Part shown: positions 36,745 to 48,636 of the stretch, one piece after another
Position numbering within the stretch: the first letter of the stretch is position 1
How the letters are laid out: every line of letters starts with the position of its first letter
DNA from: Fomes fomentarius
Taxonomy: Eukaryota; Basidiomycota; Agaricomycetes; Polyporales; Polyporaceae
Length of the DNA stretch: 64,000 nt
NCBI GenBank assembly: GCA_022606135.1
Contig: JABYQN010000010.1
Location: 1,302,001-1,366,000 of the forward strand
Direction: 5' to 3'
Program-made: the position numbers and the translations under genes
The notes under the pieces: generated by a model
Seen by the model: only the letters and a program-made list of their open reading frames with translations
Told to the model about the DNA's origin: nothing
Database searches by the model: none

Positions 36745-36835
36745 CACATTCTATACTCTCCTTTCCTACGCTTTGAGGTGTGTTGCCCTCCTACTCACCA
36801 CTCCGTTCTCGGTCTGAGCGTGCCTCGCACCAGAC

Positions 36836-37695
36836 ATGGATAGCTGGAGAGTGGCCGTTCTCGGTGATGGAGGTGTAGGAAAGACTGCATTGGCTGTACA
36901 AGTGCGTCCTGCTTCCTCCTACTTGTCGCTGACTCGCGTGCTGATTGATGTCCCAGTTCACACTCAATTGCTTTGTTGGTAAGCACTCCTAAAGCTACAT
37001 GTCGCATGCGCGAACTCAACGCCGTCGTCCGTGACCCCCTCCCGTAGAGGTATGTGCCGTGTCGTTCTGTCTTTGGTGGCGAAATATCCATATACCCACA
37101 GACATACGATCCCACGATAGAAGATGCGTATCGGAAGCAACTGGTAGTCGACAATCGCATGTGTTTCGTGGAGGTGATCGATACGGCAGGACAAGGTGCG
37201 TCCCATCTCTGCCGCGTGTATGCTCGTTCCGCTGATCATGTCCCCCGCCAGAGGAGTACGCAACCCTCCGAGACCAATGGGTCCGGTGAGCTCCATTCCA
37301 CCGCTTATTTGTGCTTCCGATCTGACCTTCTGCGCAGGGAAGGCCAGGGCTTTATCCTGGTCTACTCGATCGCATCAAGGGCAACCTTTGAGCGGCTCGA
37401 CGTCTTCCGACAGGCCATGTTGAAAGTCAAGCGACAGAAGCCGGTCTTCATGCTTGTCGGGAACAAGTGCGACAAACAATACGAGCGGGAGGTTTCGCGA
37501 GACGAGGGAGCGGCGCTGGCGCGGTCGTTTGGCTGCGATTTTCTGGAAACATCAGCAAAAACGGCGCACAACGTGGAACGCCTCTTCATGAACCTAGTTC
37601 GGGAACTTCGAAACACGAAGGCCCAGGAGCATGGTGTGCAGGGTCCTGCACGGCAACCGGAGAAGGAGAGAAAGCGCAAGTGTATTATCATGTAG
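36836..37695 (+). CDS. Ras-like small GTPase, canonical copy 2
   Basis: A Ras-family signalling switch cycling between GTP and GDP at membranes. Exons: 36836-36901, 36957-36978, 37048-37049 (2 nt), 37102-37195, 37252-37285, 37338-37695, about 191 residues. Motifs in order: P-loop LGDGGVGKTA, switch I FVETYDPTIEDAY, DTAGQEEYATLRDQWVREGQ in switch II, GNKCDK for guanine specificity, ETSAK, a basic stretch and the CaaX box CIIM, which predicts a prenyl tail. All expected residues are present. The gene has its own CT-rich promoter. It is probably the parent of the copy at 18561-19417. Whether it is closer to Ras, Rap/Rsr1 or another subgroup I cannot settle by eye. Confidence 0.9.
37048..37049 (+). 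other. Apparent 2-nt micro-exon in Ras copy 2
   Basis: AG lies between the acceptor CCCGTAG and the donor GTATGTG. Joined with the preceding G it makes the Glu of FVETYDPTIED. Both neighbouring introns are of ordinary length (69 and 52 nt). Conservation in both copies is weak added evidence because they are recent duplicates. Confidence 0.65.
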
Positions 37696-39389
37696 GGCAC
37701 CCTCAGGACTATATAGAACTGACCCGTCTTCCCGCCTACTTACCTCCTTCTATGATACCACGTCCTTCATCTTCTTTCAGTTGGGTTTATTACGTCTTCG
37801 GGGTGCGTCCAGGGGGTAGTCATCTGCCCCTATCGTGACGATCTTCTGACTTGCTTCTCAATGTACATATATCCCCCCTCACGTAAAGTGGCTGTACATT
37901 GTGCTCTGGACGTCTGCTCTCCTGATGAACTCTGCGATTGTGCTTGCGAGATTGTGTATGACATCAATTTAGAGGTAACCTTCCATACATGTTTGCGCTC
38001 ATAGATGCAAATGTGGTATGGGGCGCTGTTGCGGCGATTATTTATTCACTGCGTCCGACACTGACATTGACAGATCTGTGTCTCCAATTGGTGGAACAAG
38101 ATGTGATGTACGTATCTAATCTACCCTAATACTTTGCAAGGAATCCGCACAATCACCTTGGCGTCACTGCCCGATGGCTAGTAGGGCACAATAATATTTG
38201 TGAGTGCAGTGTCGATAGATTTCTACCCACATTAATCGAGTCTGACGAGGATGTCTCCGCACCTCCTCTTGTTGCACGTATCGTCATACTGCCGCCGGAC
38301 ATTCTCGATACAGCGACATCATGCGAGGGTCGGCTGGCCCCTAGGGCCGACGCGCTCATGTCAGCGGTACGGACACGCGGGAGTCGAGACTAGTGCCGCT
38401 TCGTCCTTCCCAGCTTCACTTGTGACTTGGTGCGCGTTCGAGTCTGGGATCAGATGTAAGAGGCGCAGGGCAGGAATCCCTCGCCGGGAGTAGTGCAACA
38501 CTGCAACAGGCGGCCGCGGGCCATTCTTTGCGTCTGGCAGAATCCTCAATCCCAGGAATCCGGGGTCTCGGGATCCCTTACCCGGCCGTAAGATATGTTA
38601 CTACGTATGTACACCGGGCTATAGCGCTATTAAGCCTTGGAGACCTTGGAGGAATGGTCCCGTCCTGCATGACCATCAACTAGGGTGCCTGTGGGCGAGT
38701 CGAGACCGCGGGCGGGCTGTCAGCCCTCCATTTCATGGACGCTCCCGCTGGAAGGTTCGGCTCGGATGTGTCCCGGATTGGGTGCTGCTCCGCCGTCCCC
38801 ATCATTCCAGGAGAAGTGCTTGCGCTTGGCCTCATATGGGCCTATTCGACGCAGAACATACTTAAGAGTTGCTTCAGCGGGACAGAGCGACACCAGTGGA
38901 GGGTGAACGTTCATAGAGCACGACCTAAATGGATGTAGATAAATTCGTTTCGTCTAAGGCTCAGCACAGGTCCTCCCAACCTGGTCAGGGCCGCAGAAAG
39001 CGGCCGCTGTTAACATTGCCATTTTGGTCTGTAATGTGAACTGTTGTATTGTCGTCGAAGAGCGCGCATGGAGAGTTTCACATTTGGAGCGACCTCTATG
39101 ACTCAGTTTGGTTCCGTGGTCAATTGTCGATGGAAGTCTTGTCAGTTGCACGGAGTCTAAACCCAACCGGGCCAGCTTCCCGCTCAACAGCGGCGGACAG
39201 GCTCACGGGCAAATGACGTCTCAGAAGAGCTGAACTGACGGGGAAGCTTCGACGATCGGGCGCAAGACTAAATCCATGGATAATCGTAATACTGGCCAGT
39301 GTAGCACTCGATGGACAGACTGGGAGGGTATATACATGTCCGATATACCCGCAAACGTTGCGGTAGCATCCTCTAGATTGAACATGGAA
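37696..39389. other. 3' flank of Ras copy 2 and spacer
   Basis: Downstream part of the duplicated block, then about 200 bp of unique spacer. The frames open here do not correspond to those in the copy at 19.4-20.7 kb, so I call no gene. Confidence 0.5.
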
Positions 39390-40114
39390 TCACTTGTTGT
39401 GCCAAAGTAACGTCTTCAGACTATTCCAGTGGTCCGAGTCCCGGTAGAGGTACGTCATGGAGTTGAACATGCCAGGTTGGATGGTTTCCCCGCGCTCCTT
39501 AAACAGCCACATCACCCCACCCCAGCAGAGGGCCGCGAAGATGGAGAACTGCGTCGAGTCAGGGGGAAGGGGTCTACCGGACGCGGGTGCGGAATTGGAG
39601 TACGGAGATTTGGCGCGAGCAATGAAGGATGCAACGACGCGAGAGCATACGTACAACACGATCTAGAGGCCAGGCTGAGGGGATGGCACACGACATGAAT
39701 GCAATCAGGGCGCACCTGCTCGTTGACAGCATTACGTTCGCCAAACACCACATAGCCCCCAATTAACCCAGCGATGAAGGTGTCCGAACTCCGTTCCTTG
39801 CCTCCGTTGACCTTCTTCTGCACAAGCAGCAGCGTCTTGTACAGCGTGACGAATTTCGCGAGGTTCAGAGCATGCTGCCTCGTAGCGCGATATATGGTCT
39901 TCAGGCGGGTCTGCCAACTACACCGTAACGTCAGTAAGCGATGCGGAATATCGAAGAGTATTACTCACTCCCCACGGCCAAAGAGAATGGCCATAATAAG
40001 TGCATGAGGGAAGCGGACTTTGACTCCGTACACGAAGCCATTCCGAGCACCCTTGAGGATGGCGAGATAGTCATGGTATGCGGGATTTGACAGAATGGCC
40101 TCTAGTCCGGACAT
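39390..40114 (-). CDS. Peroxisomal membrane protein Pmp24/PXMP4-like (Tim17 superfamily)
   Basis: A small multi-span membrane protein of the Tim17/Tim22/Tim23/Pmp24 superfamily, most like peroxisomal membrane protein 4. Exons: 39969-40114, 39716-39917, 39390-39662, about 206 residues. It begins MSGLEAILSNPAYHDYLAIL, then GARNGFVYGVKVRFPHALIM and AILFGRGDWQTRLKTIYRAT. The middle GGKERSSDTFIAGLIGGYVV is the glycine-rich membrane segment typical of the group. The last part, LCWGGVMWLFKERGETIQPG then SMTYLYRDSDHW, matches the PXMP4 C-terminus. All junctions keep frame. Peroxisomal location is inferred from the family. Confidence 0.85.
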
Positions 40115-40404
40115 GTCGCCAGTGCAACAATGGCAAGGATGGCGAAGGGCTCGTAGATGAAAGGTTCCTAGAGGCCCGACCCTGAGCAGCCACTCTGGAG
40201 TAGGAGCTGGTAAGAAGCCGATGCATAGGCGCCCCACAAAATCACATGTGAATGTCTGGGGAATTGTCTGGGGACTCTGGGGACGGGCCACCAACTCGTT
40301 ACGGAGAACTTCCCTCCGAAAAGCGACTTGTACAAAATCTGAACGAGATACAGGTTGACATGGACTAAGGGTCAAGAGCGAGCGCAGATGTACACGGAAT
40401 CCTA

Positions 40405-43400
40405 TCACTTCTTCCTGTCCGACTCAAGTTTCTTGCCATCCACCGGCGAATAATAGTCATCTTTGAATTCGAAGTTCGATAGAGTATGACACTCAAACTG
40501 TCAAAGACGAGTTATTATCGAGGATCTCGTACATATTGGGTCAGATACTCACTCCTTTCAAATCCTGCTGAAGGTTCAGGTCGCTTTTCGTCTTGATGGC
40601 TACGAACCGCCGGAAACTGTCCATAATCGCGGGCTGAATGTGCATCCGTCGGAGATCACGGGCAATTTCCTTCTCAATAGCCCGCCCTATGTCGGCATCA
40701 GAAGCATTTGCAAACTCCTCGGCTGCGACCGTAATGCATTCCTCAAGGATTTGTCGTGCGTTCATGGCCGGCAGTCGGAGCATCCATCGCGTCCACAGCA
40801 ACGCCGGGTCGCCCTTCGACAAAGACGTCCTTGTCGCTTGTGGGGCTTGCAGCAGTGCGATGGTGCCTTCCTCTATCAACCTCAGTAGGTCCTCGTACAC
40901 GAACTGACCCCTAATTTATGATGAAGTGGATGAGAGAAGCGTCAGAACGGGGAGAACTTACTCGTCATAAACACGTAAGGGGTTCTGTCCTTGACATGTG
41001 AGCTTCGCAACCATGGCCACGACCGACGGCAACACATAGCACTCCCATGTCGGGTGGTCTGCGATCTTCCTGATAAGGCTAAAGAGTCGGAAGTGGTTTT
41101 CGATGATCGCATTTGGCGTGAACGTAACGATGCCGCCTGCGAAACGCGTCAAAAGTGTCAGGACAACAGCAGCGAGCAACTATCGCGGGAACGGACCTAA
41201 AGGATAGATCTCCCGCACACCCCACTGTGCATGAGGTACGCTCGGATGCGTACCATAGGTCATGAAACGCAAACCGACTTGCAATCGCCGCTCCGCCAAT
41301 CCAGGTAGCAAGTGTAAACTAGCCAGCCCACCCACATGTACCAAGACGAGGCGAGCATTAGAGTAGAGACCAAGGTCAGTCCATTTGCATGCCGACAAAA
41401 AGTCTTTCAACAGCAACGTCTCGTATCCGGGTCCGGTGTTCGCTGCGTCAGCTGGCCCGGTCCAAAGGCAGTACGTTCGGGGTATCTGAGACACATAGTC
41501 GAACACCTCTCGCGAAATCCCGAGAATGTGGATGGCCTGATAGAAGCGTCGTTGCGTAATGACTTCCTTCCCAGCAGCATCGAGTACTGGGATGAGTTGA
41601 GAGTCCAGCGATCGTTTAACAGTCGGTTCATATGGTTTCCAATCTGCTGAATGGAATGCTCCGCTCGTGAGCTCCCAAGGTACCAAAGCAACCTGAAGGG
41701 GAGTATCCTTGGCAAGGGTCTGAGGAACTTGAAGTACCTTCGTCGAGAGTTCATGGTCGGTCGGGTAGACGATCAACAGAGCATCGTGGGACAAGCGTGC
41801 GAAGCAGAACTGATACAGGCAAGCAAGGTCAATCGATTGTTTGGGGGCTCAACGAATGCTTTACCAAAGATCTGTTCTTCATGTAAGTCCCGAGTTGCTT
41901 GACTGCATCCGCATCCTTGTCCTCCAAAGGACCGGCTTTGGCGAATTGTTGCACTCGTGCTGAGGCCGCGAGGAACATAGGTAGACTTGCAAGGTCATGG
42001 AAGGCGGATAGGCGAATGCTGTCGCTGTCATCAGTTAGACATATGTTGAAGCGTAGGCCATTGGGAAGAGGATCGCTGGCGTCAGAGAGGATGAGTTCGC
42101 ATAGGCGTTCTGCTTTCTTGCGGCTGGCGTCCATGAAGAGATCGCCTATCCACTTCCACTTCTTTTGTATGCTGCAAAATCATCAATATGGGGGCGATCC
42201 GAGGGAGGATAGTCACTTGCCGTGGCAATGTGACTTTAATCGGCGCTGTTCGTTTGGGAGCGAGTGGCGGCGGCATCTCTGGAATGGGTTCATCCCTGAT
42301 GCAACGCAATTAGTCTTGTAAGTCATGTAGGGAGACTGCCGTTGCAGGCTCACCGCATTGGAGATGCCAATCTAGTTGTGGACGTGAGCATCATCAGAAC
42401 CTCGTGAAATCGAGCACAAAGCACTCACGCTTGGGGCATGACTTCGGACAAGAACTTGCTAGCTTCTACCATCGAATCGACCACCGGAGACTGCATTTGA
42501 TGTAGGCGAGGTAATTGAGGTGGGGCCCGGCTGGAGGTCCTTTAGTATGCAGCGGTCAGCGACGAATGATGGTGCATATACCGTAGTTCCGGTTCTGCTG
42601 CTGCTGCTGGAGCATGGGATCCCACTATAGGACTTGCCTGCTCCGGCGGTGCGGGAGATTGGTGGTCCGAGGCTGATGCCGACCGTCTGGGCAATGGAGG
42701 GATTGGCTTGGGATTTACAGGGCTGTTGGACTGTACTGGCGATTGAGCGGCTGCTGCAGTGGTGATTTTCTTGAACTTCATGCCCGACAAGTCACGCTTC
42801 AAGCTTGACGATAGTGCAGGTGCCGATGAGACTGGTTTTGATGCCTGCGGCACTCTCTGTGCTAAGCGCGCCTTAGTTGCGTTCCCTGCAGTCCCTGTGA
42901 TAAGCATGGGCATCTCCAAAGTTTGTCGCTTGCGAGGGGCGGACGCGATGTCATCATCCGTCGACGGTCGCTTCATTGGAACGGTTGAGGTCATAGTTGC
43001 CTGTTGAGCCCTAGGTACTACAGAGCCCAGTGTTACCTCCGGTGACGATGGCTCGCTCTTCTCGGAGAACAGAGAGCCCGCAGAGTCACTTTCTTCGGGA
43101 CGCTTTCTGCTACGGTGCACAGAGGTACTCTGTTTCTGTGACGTGGGTTAGCTATGCAAACGATCAGAGTACTCTCCCGACAAGCGTCACACCTGCACGG
43201 GGATCTTGATAGTTGGTCGGCTGGGCTTCTGCTGCTTTCTTTCAGCAAGTGGCTGCTCTTCTTCGTCAGACTGGAATGCGATGAGTGTCAGTCAGCGGCA
43301 GGTACTTGAAGTGGCACACCCACAGAGGTCAGAACAGCTTTGGTGCGCTTCTTGCTTTTGATCCGTGTGCTGGAGAAGAACTCGTCTTCAGAGTCATCCT

Positions 43401-44271
43401 GGAATGCGAGGCTCGTAAGTGTGTGTCAATCGACAATTTGAGATAATGGCGTACAGGGGGATGATCTTTTTTGGACTTGATCTTTGGGGGTCTACCTCGC
43501 TTTTTGGCAGGGACTGAAACCGCCTGGATGCGAAGAATAAGCCTATGTGGACGCTTGACTAATGACAAGTTATTTCAACCTTTGCCTTGCCCTTACGTGA
43601 CGACTCTTTTTTGACAGCGAAGCTCGATGCCATAGATGGGCCTTCATCGTAATCGTCGTCCTCTTCAGGCTCCCGCTTCTTTGTGCTATTTGCGAACTTT
43701 CTCTTTTCTCGTTCTGTCTCAAATGCATCAGTAGTTGGTATTGTATACTCGTTGTGCAGTACAGACTGATCCATGAAGGTCTCGCCTTGACCTCTTGGCC
43801 TTCGTAGTAATCACCGTCGTCCATTCCTACGTCTTCCCAAAAGCCCTTGAGCAGTCGAGAACAGTTGTTGAGATTCTCTTCAGGCTCCCAGCTGGGCAAG
43901 TCAGCGTCGAATTTTACAGCCCATCAATAGACTCACGTATCTTCCGACGAATCATAGTTCGCCCACTATACCACGGACGACGATGAGAATAGTTGGAGAT
44001 GCATAACACAGTATGCGTGTCATTTCCTCACCTTCACACGATATTCCTACGATGAATTAGCATGGTAACACGCAAGGGTCAACAATACAAAGCGGCTTGG
44101 AACATACCCATTCACCATCTTTCACTCTCGCAACCTTGATCACCTCTGGGGACCGTAAGCGTCCGAAAGCTAGTAGTGGTTCATAGCAGTCTTACCGACG
44201 ACAAACTGCTGACTTTCGGAGCTCCCGCTATCCGAGTCTTCATCAACCTGGGCACGGTTCAGTTTCACCAT
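40405..44271 (-). CDS. Chromodomain protein with long conserved C-terminal region
   Basis: A chromatin reader. Exon 1 (from ATG 44269-44271) gives MVKLNRAQVDEDSDSGSSES. The chromodomain is built across four short exons: QQFVVEVIKVARVKDGEWEY, then RVKWANYDSSEDTWEPEENL, then NNCSRLLKGFW. The aromatic cage appears complete as Phe, Trp and Tyr (the usual first Tyr is Phe), so methyl-lysine binding is likely. A central Lys/Arg/Ser-rich disordered stretch (about 42540-43800) with nuclear-type basic clusters follows. The C-terminal half (about 40405-42130) is a folded region with VLVHVGGLASLHLLPGLAER, AIIENHFRLFSLIRKI and LLWTRWMLRLPAMNARQILE, and ends in SPVDGKKLESDRKK. The overall plan recalls heterochromatin proteins of the Chp1/HP1 type, but I cannot name the C-terminal fold. 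Exon borders in the middle are approximate. Confidence 0.82.
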
Positions 44272-44618
44272 CACGATATCTTAATGGTTGGCTGGGATGG
44301 CAGCTGCAGTGGAGTATTGTGAGGGATTGAGCCGACTGGAGTTACCAACCACTGCGCCAGTTTGCCTAAGCTAACAGATGAATCATAGACACAAGCAGCG
44401 ATCTCGAGAATATGAATATGAATAGGAGTGCCAGCTGACTCCCGATGCCTGAGAGACTGAGCTAAACAATGGAGGAACGCGAAGAGCACGCGCTCGGACG
44501 CGACCGACGCGTTATGGATTATAGGCGCTTCTTCGAATTCGGTACGCTCAGCGTCTCCTGCTTAGCCTCAAGCGCGACGACTGCAACTGCATCCTCCAAT
44601 TTCTATCTCTCCAGAGCC
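44272..44618. promoter_or_regulatory. Shared promoter of chromodomain gene and MTC1
   Basis: 347 bp separate the two outward-facing start codons (44271 minus and 44619 plus). This must contain both promoters and leaders. No TATA element is evident. Confidence 0.5.
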
Positions 44619-46066
44619 ATGTCCTCGAAGTCCAAGTCCAAGCAGCAGGAAGCTCTCCAGTTCCTTGACGACCTCGACAACCTCGCCCCACCGGAGACTG
44701 CAGGCGCACTGCCTCCCGGTCCAGGAGAGGGCGAAGCGGAGGTCATCGCATTCATCGACGAGATCACCCAGAAGAGCTCCGAACCACCGCGCCCCTCAGT
44801 CATCGACAGACCCCTCTCGAGGGCTGGCACGCCCACCCTGCGCAAGAGCACTGAGCGCGTGAAAATTGGCACGCCCGCGCCCCTCCTACCTGGCTCTGTG
44901 CCGCTATCCCGGACGGAATCCTCCAGTTCCAGAGTCAGTGTGGGACCCCCGAAAGCCGATTCAGCTCCACAAGCCGCGCTGCCTGCTTCAACGTCGGCGG
45001 GAGGATGGGGGTGGGGGAATGTTTGGTCGACTGCGAGCAGCGCCCTTCAACAGGCGAAGTCCGTAGTCGACGAGCAGGTGAAGAACCTCCCGAAGAATGA
45101 GCAGGCGCGTAAGTGGGGAGAGGGCGTGTTGGAGTACGCTAAGCAGGCGCAATTGGACAAACTGGGTACGTCAGTCGTATAGTGTCATATATATATGGGA
45201 TACTCATGTCGCTGTGGGCCAGGCCAAGACTTCAAGCGAGTTGGCTTATCAACACTCACGGACATCTTGAACGTCGTTGCCCCGCCAATCTCGGAGCACG
45301 AAGTCATTCAAGTGTGGCTAAGTCATGACATGCAGGGGTACGATGGGATCGAAAGCCTGGTCTATCGTGCGCTTTCACGCGTAAGTCCTGTACAAACTCG
45401 TGCTCGAATAGATGCTCATCCAGTGCGGTTAGATAATGGAACAAGTAGAAGGTGGCGATCTTGTTGTGAACCGCGGCGACGAGTCTCGTCCCAAGGATGT
45501 CACGGAAGGCGAGAGAGAGCTCAACGCAGTCGAGGGCTACACCGCGGCTCTGAAACTTGCACAGGTGTGTAGGACCAGTTCTTGACATACCGCGCGGTTT
45601 TGATGAAGTCGATCAACAGGCCAACCTCGAAGAATTGATCAAGCGCAATGTTCAGCCCGAGCAGCCGCCTTCCACCGCCACCGCACAGAATCCGACCACA
45701 TACTCTTATGTCTACCTCCGGGTGCAACCTTTCACAACGACATATGAGCTACCTCAGTTGCCTCCCAGTGCAGATACAGTCGCTCCGGAAGCTACCTCCC
45801 AGTCGTCTCTACAGTTCCTCCTTGCGCTATCCGATCCGGACCACAAACTCATTCACTCCACCGTCACTCAGGCTGTACCGGCCAAATGGCTCGAACTATG
45901 GGACGACTACGACTGGGTCGAAGACCTCGTTGTGGAAGCCATCAGGCTTGGCGCCGAAGTTATTGGGCAGGAGTACATAGGATCCAGGATGAGCTGGGAT
46001 AAGAAGAACGCGGATAAGCATGCTGGCACTGAGCAGCCCACTGATAACGAGAAGGCAGCATCCTGA
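44619..46066 (+). CDS. MTC1: Mtc1-like protein (maintenance of telomere capping 1 family)
   Basis: A fungal cytosolic protein of the Mtc1 family; budding-yeast Mtc1 is linked genetically to telomere capping and found with COPI vesicles. Exons: 44619-45165, 45223-45380, 45433-45564, 45620-46066, about 427 residues. The start gives MSSKSKSKQQEALQFLDDLD, the family's N-terminal signature; an upstream in-frame ATG at 44469 adds an unconserved extension. A Ser/Pro-rich linker follows, then GGWGWGNVWSTASSALQQAK, another family mark. The C-terminal domain includes TLTDILNVVAPPISEHEVIQ, TTYSYVYLRVQPFTTTYELP, LQFLLALSDPDHKL and WVEDLVVEAIRLGAEVIGQEY. A TATATATA string in intron 1 is probably chance. 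Confidence 0.82.
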
Positions 46067-46188
46067 TCCATTCTGCGCGAGAGATATCGGTGTATCACTA
46101 GGACTTGCAGACTTCTATGTCACAGCCCTTGTACTCGGACGCGTGGAGGGACCAGGCCACATGTATTATATGCTCGGGAATATTACGT

Positions 46189-47380
46189 CTACTTCTTCTC
46201 CTCAGCAGGAGGTGGCGGGGGCGGTACGGGCTTAAGCTCCTCCGGCCGTTTCGGAGCGGTACCATCGCCAACTTGCTCCCAAGGCGAGAGTGCATCGAAG
46301 TTTCTGTGCAGATGAAAAGAAAGAAGAAAGACAGAAGAAAGACGGGCTGAGCATGTATCCGCAGCACAATCAAACTATATGCATACCGGAAAGCTTGAGT
46401 GAGCTGGAGCGGCTCGTAGACGACTCGCTTCCGCTCTTCATCGTAGCGCAACTCAGTGTATCCCTATACGGACAGATTGTGAACGGCGTTTCGGAAGTAT
46501 AGAAGATAGATTGCGCACCGTCAGCGGGAAGTCCTTCCGAAGTGGGTGGCCTTCGAAGCCTGGGACAGCGCTTTCAGAATGCCAACAGACTGTCAGTTCG
46601 GGTTTCACATACCGTAATCAGTAAGAATACGGCGGCTGCGATTGCGTCGGTCAGATGTCACATATAGTAGCAATTAGGAACAGACGCACAGGTCGGGGTG
46701 GTCTTTGAAAAACACTCCATACAGGTCCCAGACCTCGCGCTCGTACCTGCACACGGTCGGCTGATGGCACAAAGAAGCAGAGGCTGAACCGAAACGCACC
46801 AGTCTGCTCCCCTGAATACACCCGTGGCACTGGGAACTGCATCTACTTCGCTCGCATATGTCTTGACCCGGATACGCCCGCCATACCGCACGCTAAGCAA
46901 GTTGTACACGACCTCGAACCGCTTGTCCCGTTCGGGGAAGTCGACGCTGGTGATGTCCATGCAGGCCTTGTACTGGCATTGAGAATGGTCGCGGAGGAAG
47001 GTGAGCACGGGGACGACGCCCGAGGGGGGCACGTAGAGAGTGAGCTCGTCCTTGAGCACGGAGAACTGCTGGATGTATTTGGGGAGGCACTGGATGAGAT
47101 ATGAGCCATAGGAGTGTAGCTTCTCGGTGGCCTCGGCGTAGTGGGTCAACGTCGGGTTGGGCGAGGTGGGCTCCGTGAATGGGGACGTCGAGGCTGCTAG
47201 TTGGGTCAGTCTGGCGAAAACGCGATCGGGTTGTGACGGGAACGTACCCTGCAACGGCTTGGAGGAATGGAGAGCACGTCTCAGCTGCGCCGCGCCCGCG
47301 GCCGTGGGCCGCAACGAGGCATGGCGAAGGAGCTGGCCCGTAGTAGAGCGAGCTAGCCGAAGAGACATGGTTGTCGACAT
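46189..47380 (-). CDS. NDUFS3: NADH:ubiquinone oxidoreductase 30 kDa subunit (NDUFS3/Nuo30)
   Basis: A core peripheral-arm subunit of mitochondrial complex I. The start at 47380 (MSTTMSLRLARSTTGQLLRH) gives a basic, hydroxylated mitochondrial targeting peptide; a second ATG at 47368 would serve equally. An intron after ALHSSKPLQ is needed. Core motifs: [100 protein letters not shown] and PLTGYTELRYDEERKRVVYE. The last exon encodes ALSPWEQVGDG and a proline-rich tail ending EEKK. Several short introns split the C-terminal half, one with a long polypyrimidine tract (46310-46345). The catalytic domain looks complete. Confidence 0.93.
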
Positions 47381-47477
47381 CGAGGATGAGCGGAACGAAA
47401 CACGCTCACGCAACCAGACGCGCTGTAACGGGCGCTTCCTCTGTACACACTCTCGCTTGCCACCACCTCCACCCAAA
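47381..47477. promoter_or_regulatory. 97-bp bidirectional promoter, NDUFS3 / SPF27
   Basis: Only 97 bp lie between the outward-facing start codons at 47380 (minus) and 47478 (plus). Both leaders and core promoters must overlap here or extend into the other gene's coding sequence. Confidence 0.65.
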
Positions 47478-48303
47478 ATGTCTTCTGTGACAAACGGTGA
47501 TGCTCAGCCCTCTATCATCTTCGACTCTCTGCCATACTACGACAATGAACTGGAGCAGTACCCCATCCTGAAGGAAAAGGTCGAGAAGGAGCTGGCGCGG
47601 GAAGGGAAACCGCCACAAACCCTGCATCCGAATGTCCCGCCAGAGCCGACATTGTTTGCTGTTCGTGCGCAACGTTCACCGCGTCTCGTGCACAGGGCAT
47701 TTATGTTTACGGTGACTCTAGAATAGCCCCATGCTGCAAGCCGAGCTCGAGAGAGTATCGAATCACCGGCTTCTGCCACCGCTGGACACGACACGATACC
47801 AGTTGCCTGCCCCTACCGAGCTGGAGAATGAGGAGGCATGGCAGGAAGCATTGAAGAACGCGCGTGCGCAACTAGAACACCAAAAGATGCGGTAAGCCTT
47901 ATGTATGCTATCTCTACGCGCGTCCCATTCACACGACTCTTGCAGGCACATAAACCTGGCCCTGCTGCAACAGTATGGTTCCAATGCATGGCGGATACAC
48001 AACTACCTCGGCGAAGCAACGGCGAAGAACATTGAGAGTGCGCTAGAAGAGCTGAAGAATCTCACGACGGAAGTAAACCGCGACCGAAAGAATTACCAGG
48101 TGCGTGCTTGATGAATCGACATGCGCAGTCGACTTACAGGTGCTTGCCTACAGACGCGTCTCGGGGCGCAGCTGACGACGCTAGAGACACGTTGGACGGA
48201 ACTTATCTCCAGCATCCTCCAGATCGAGATGGCGAATGTAGCGCTAGAGGTTGAAATTGACCGCGTGAACAAGCGCGAGGTGGAGTTGGCTGCTGCACTC
48301 TGA
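47478..48303 (+). CDS. Pre-mRNA-splicing factor SPF27 (BCAS2/Cwf7 family)
   Basis: A coiled-coil subunit of the Prp19/NineTeen complex that activates the spliceosome. Exons: 47478-47660, 47723-47891, 47946-48099, 48154-48303, about 217 residues, the usual length. Family features: FDSLPYYDNELEQYPILKEK near the N-terminus, RYQLPAPTELENEEAWQEAL in the middle, LLQQYGSNAWRIHNYLGEAT, then a long helical region ending IEMANVALEVEIDRVNKREV. It is expressed head-to-head with the complex I gene across only 97 bp. All splice junctions keep frame. Confidence 0.9.
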
Positions 48304-48636
48304 TCCGTTGTCGTTCTTCGTTCTCGTCTTCCTTGCCCTGTATTTCTAGAACGCATCTCTCGTGCCTTGCCGACAGCACCCTGCTTCGTCGGGAATATCA
48401 AGGCCAGCCGATATATTAATGATTGTATGGTAAAAAGGATCTGCGGAAAACCACAACATCGGAAATTACGCGAATTACGGATGCAACGACGTGAGACGAT
48501 CTGCTGTGTACACCACTCCGACGTTACACTCTATACACTCTTACGCCCTGCCCCGGTACCGTCCGGTCGATGCTGCTTTAGGCTATGTGAGGACGGGAAG
48601 GATGACACACGGAAGGGAGCCGGGGTGAGTCAGCTC
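48304..48636. other. Convergent intergenic region, no gene
   Basis: 333 bp between the SPF27 stop and the 3' end of the exonuclease-like gene. It should contain both transcription ends. Nothing else is seen. Confidence 0.4.

Larger units (their letters stand above)
36745..39181. repeat. Segmental duplication, copy 2 (pair of 18469-20762)
   Basis: The probable source copy of the duplicated Ras block. Unlike copy 1, it has a CT-rich promoter region directly upstream and a canonical Ras sequence. The match ends at CCGGGCCAGCTTCCCG near 39181, the same string at which copy 1 joins the kinase pseudogene. Confidence 0.8.

Noticed and set aside
45184..45197. TATATATA as a promoter
   Set aside because: It lies within intron 1 of the Mtc1-like gene, with coding exons on both sides in one model.
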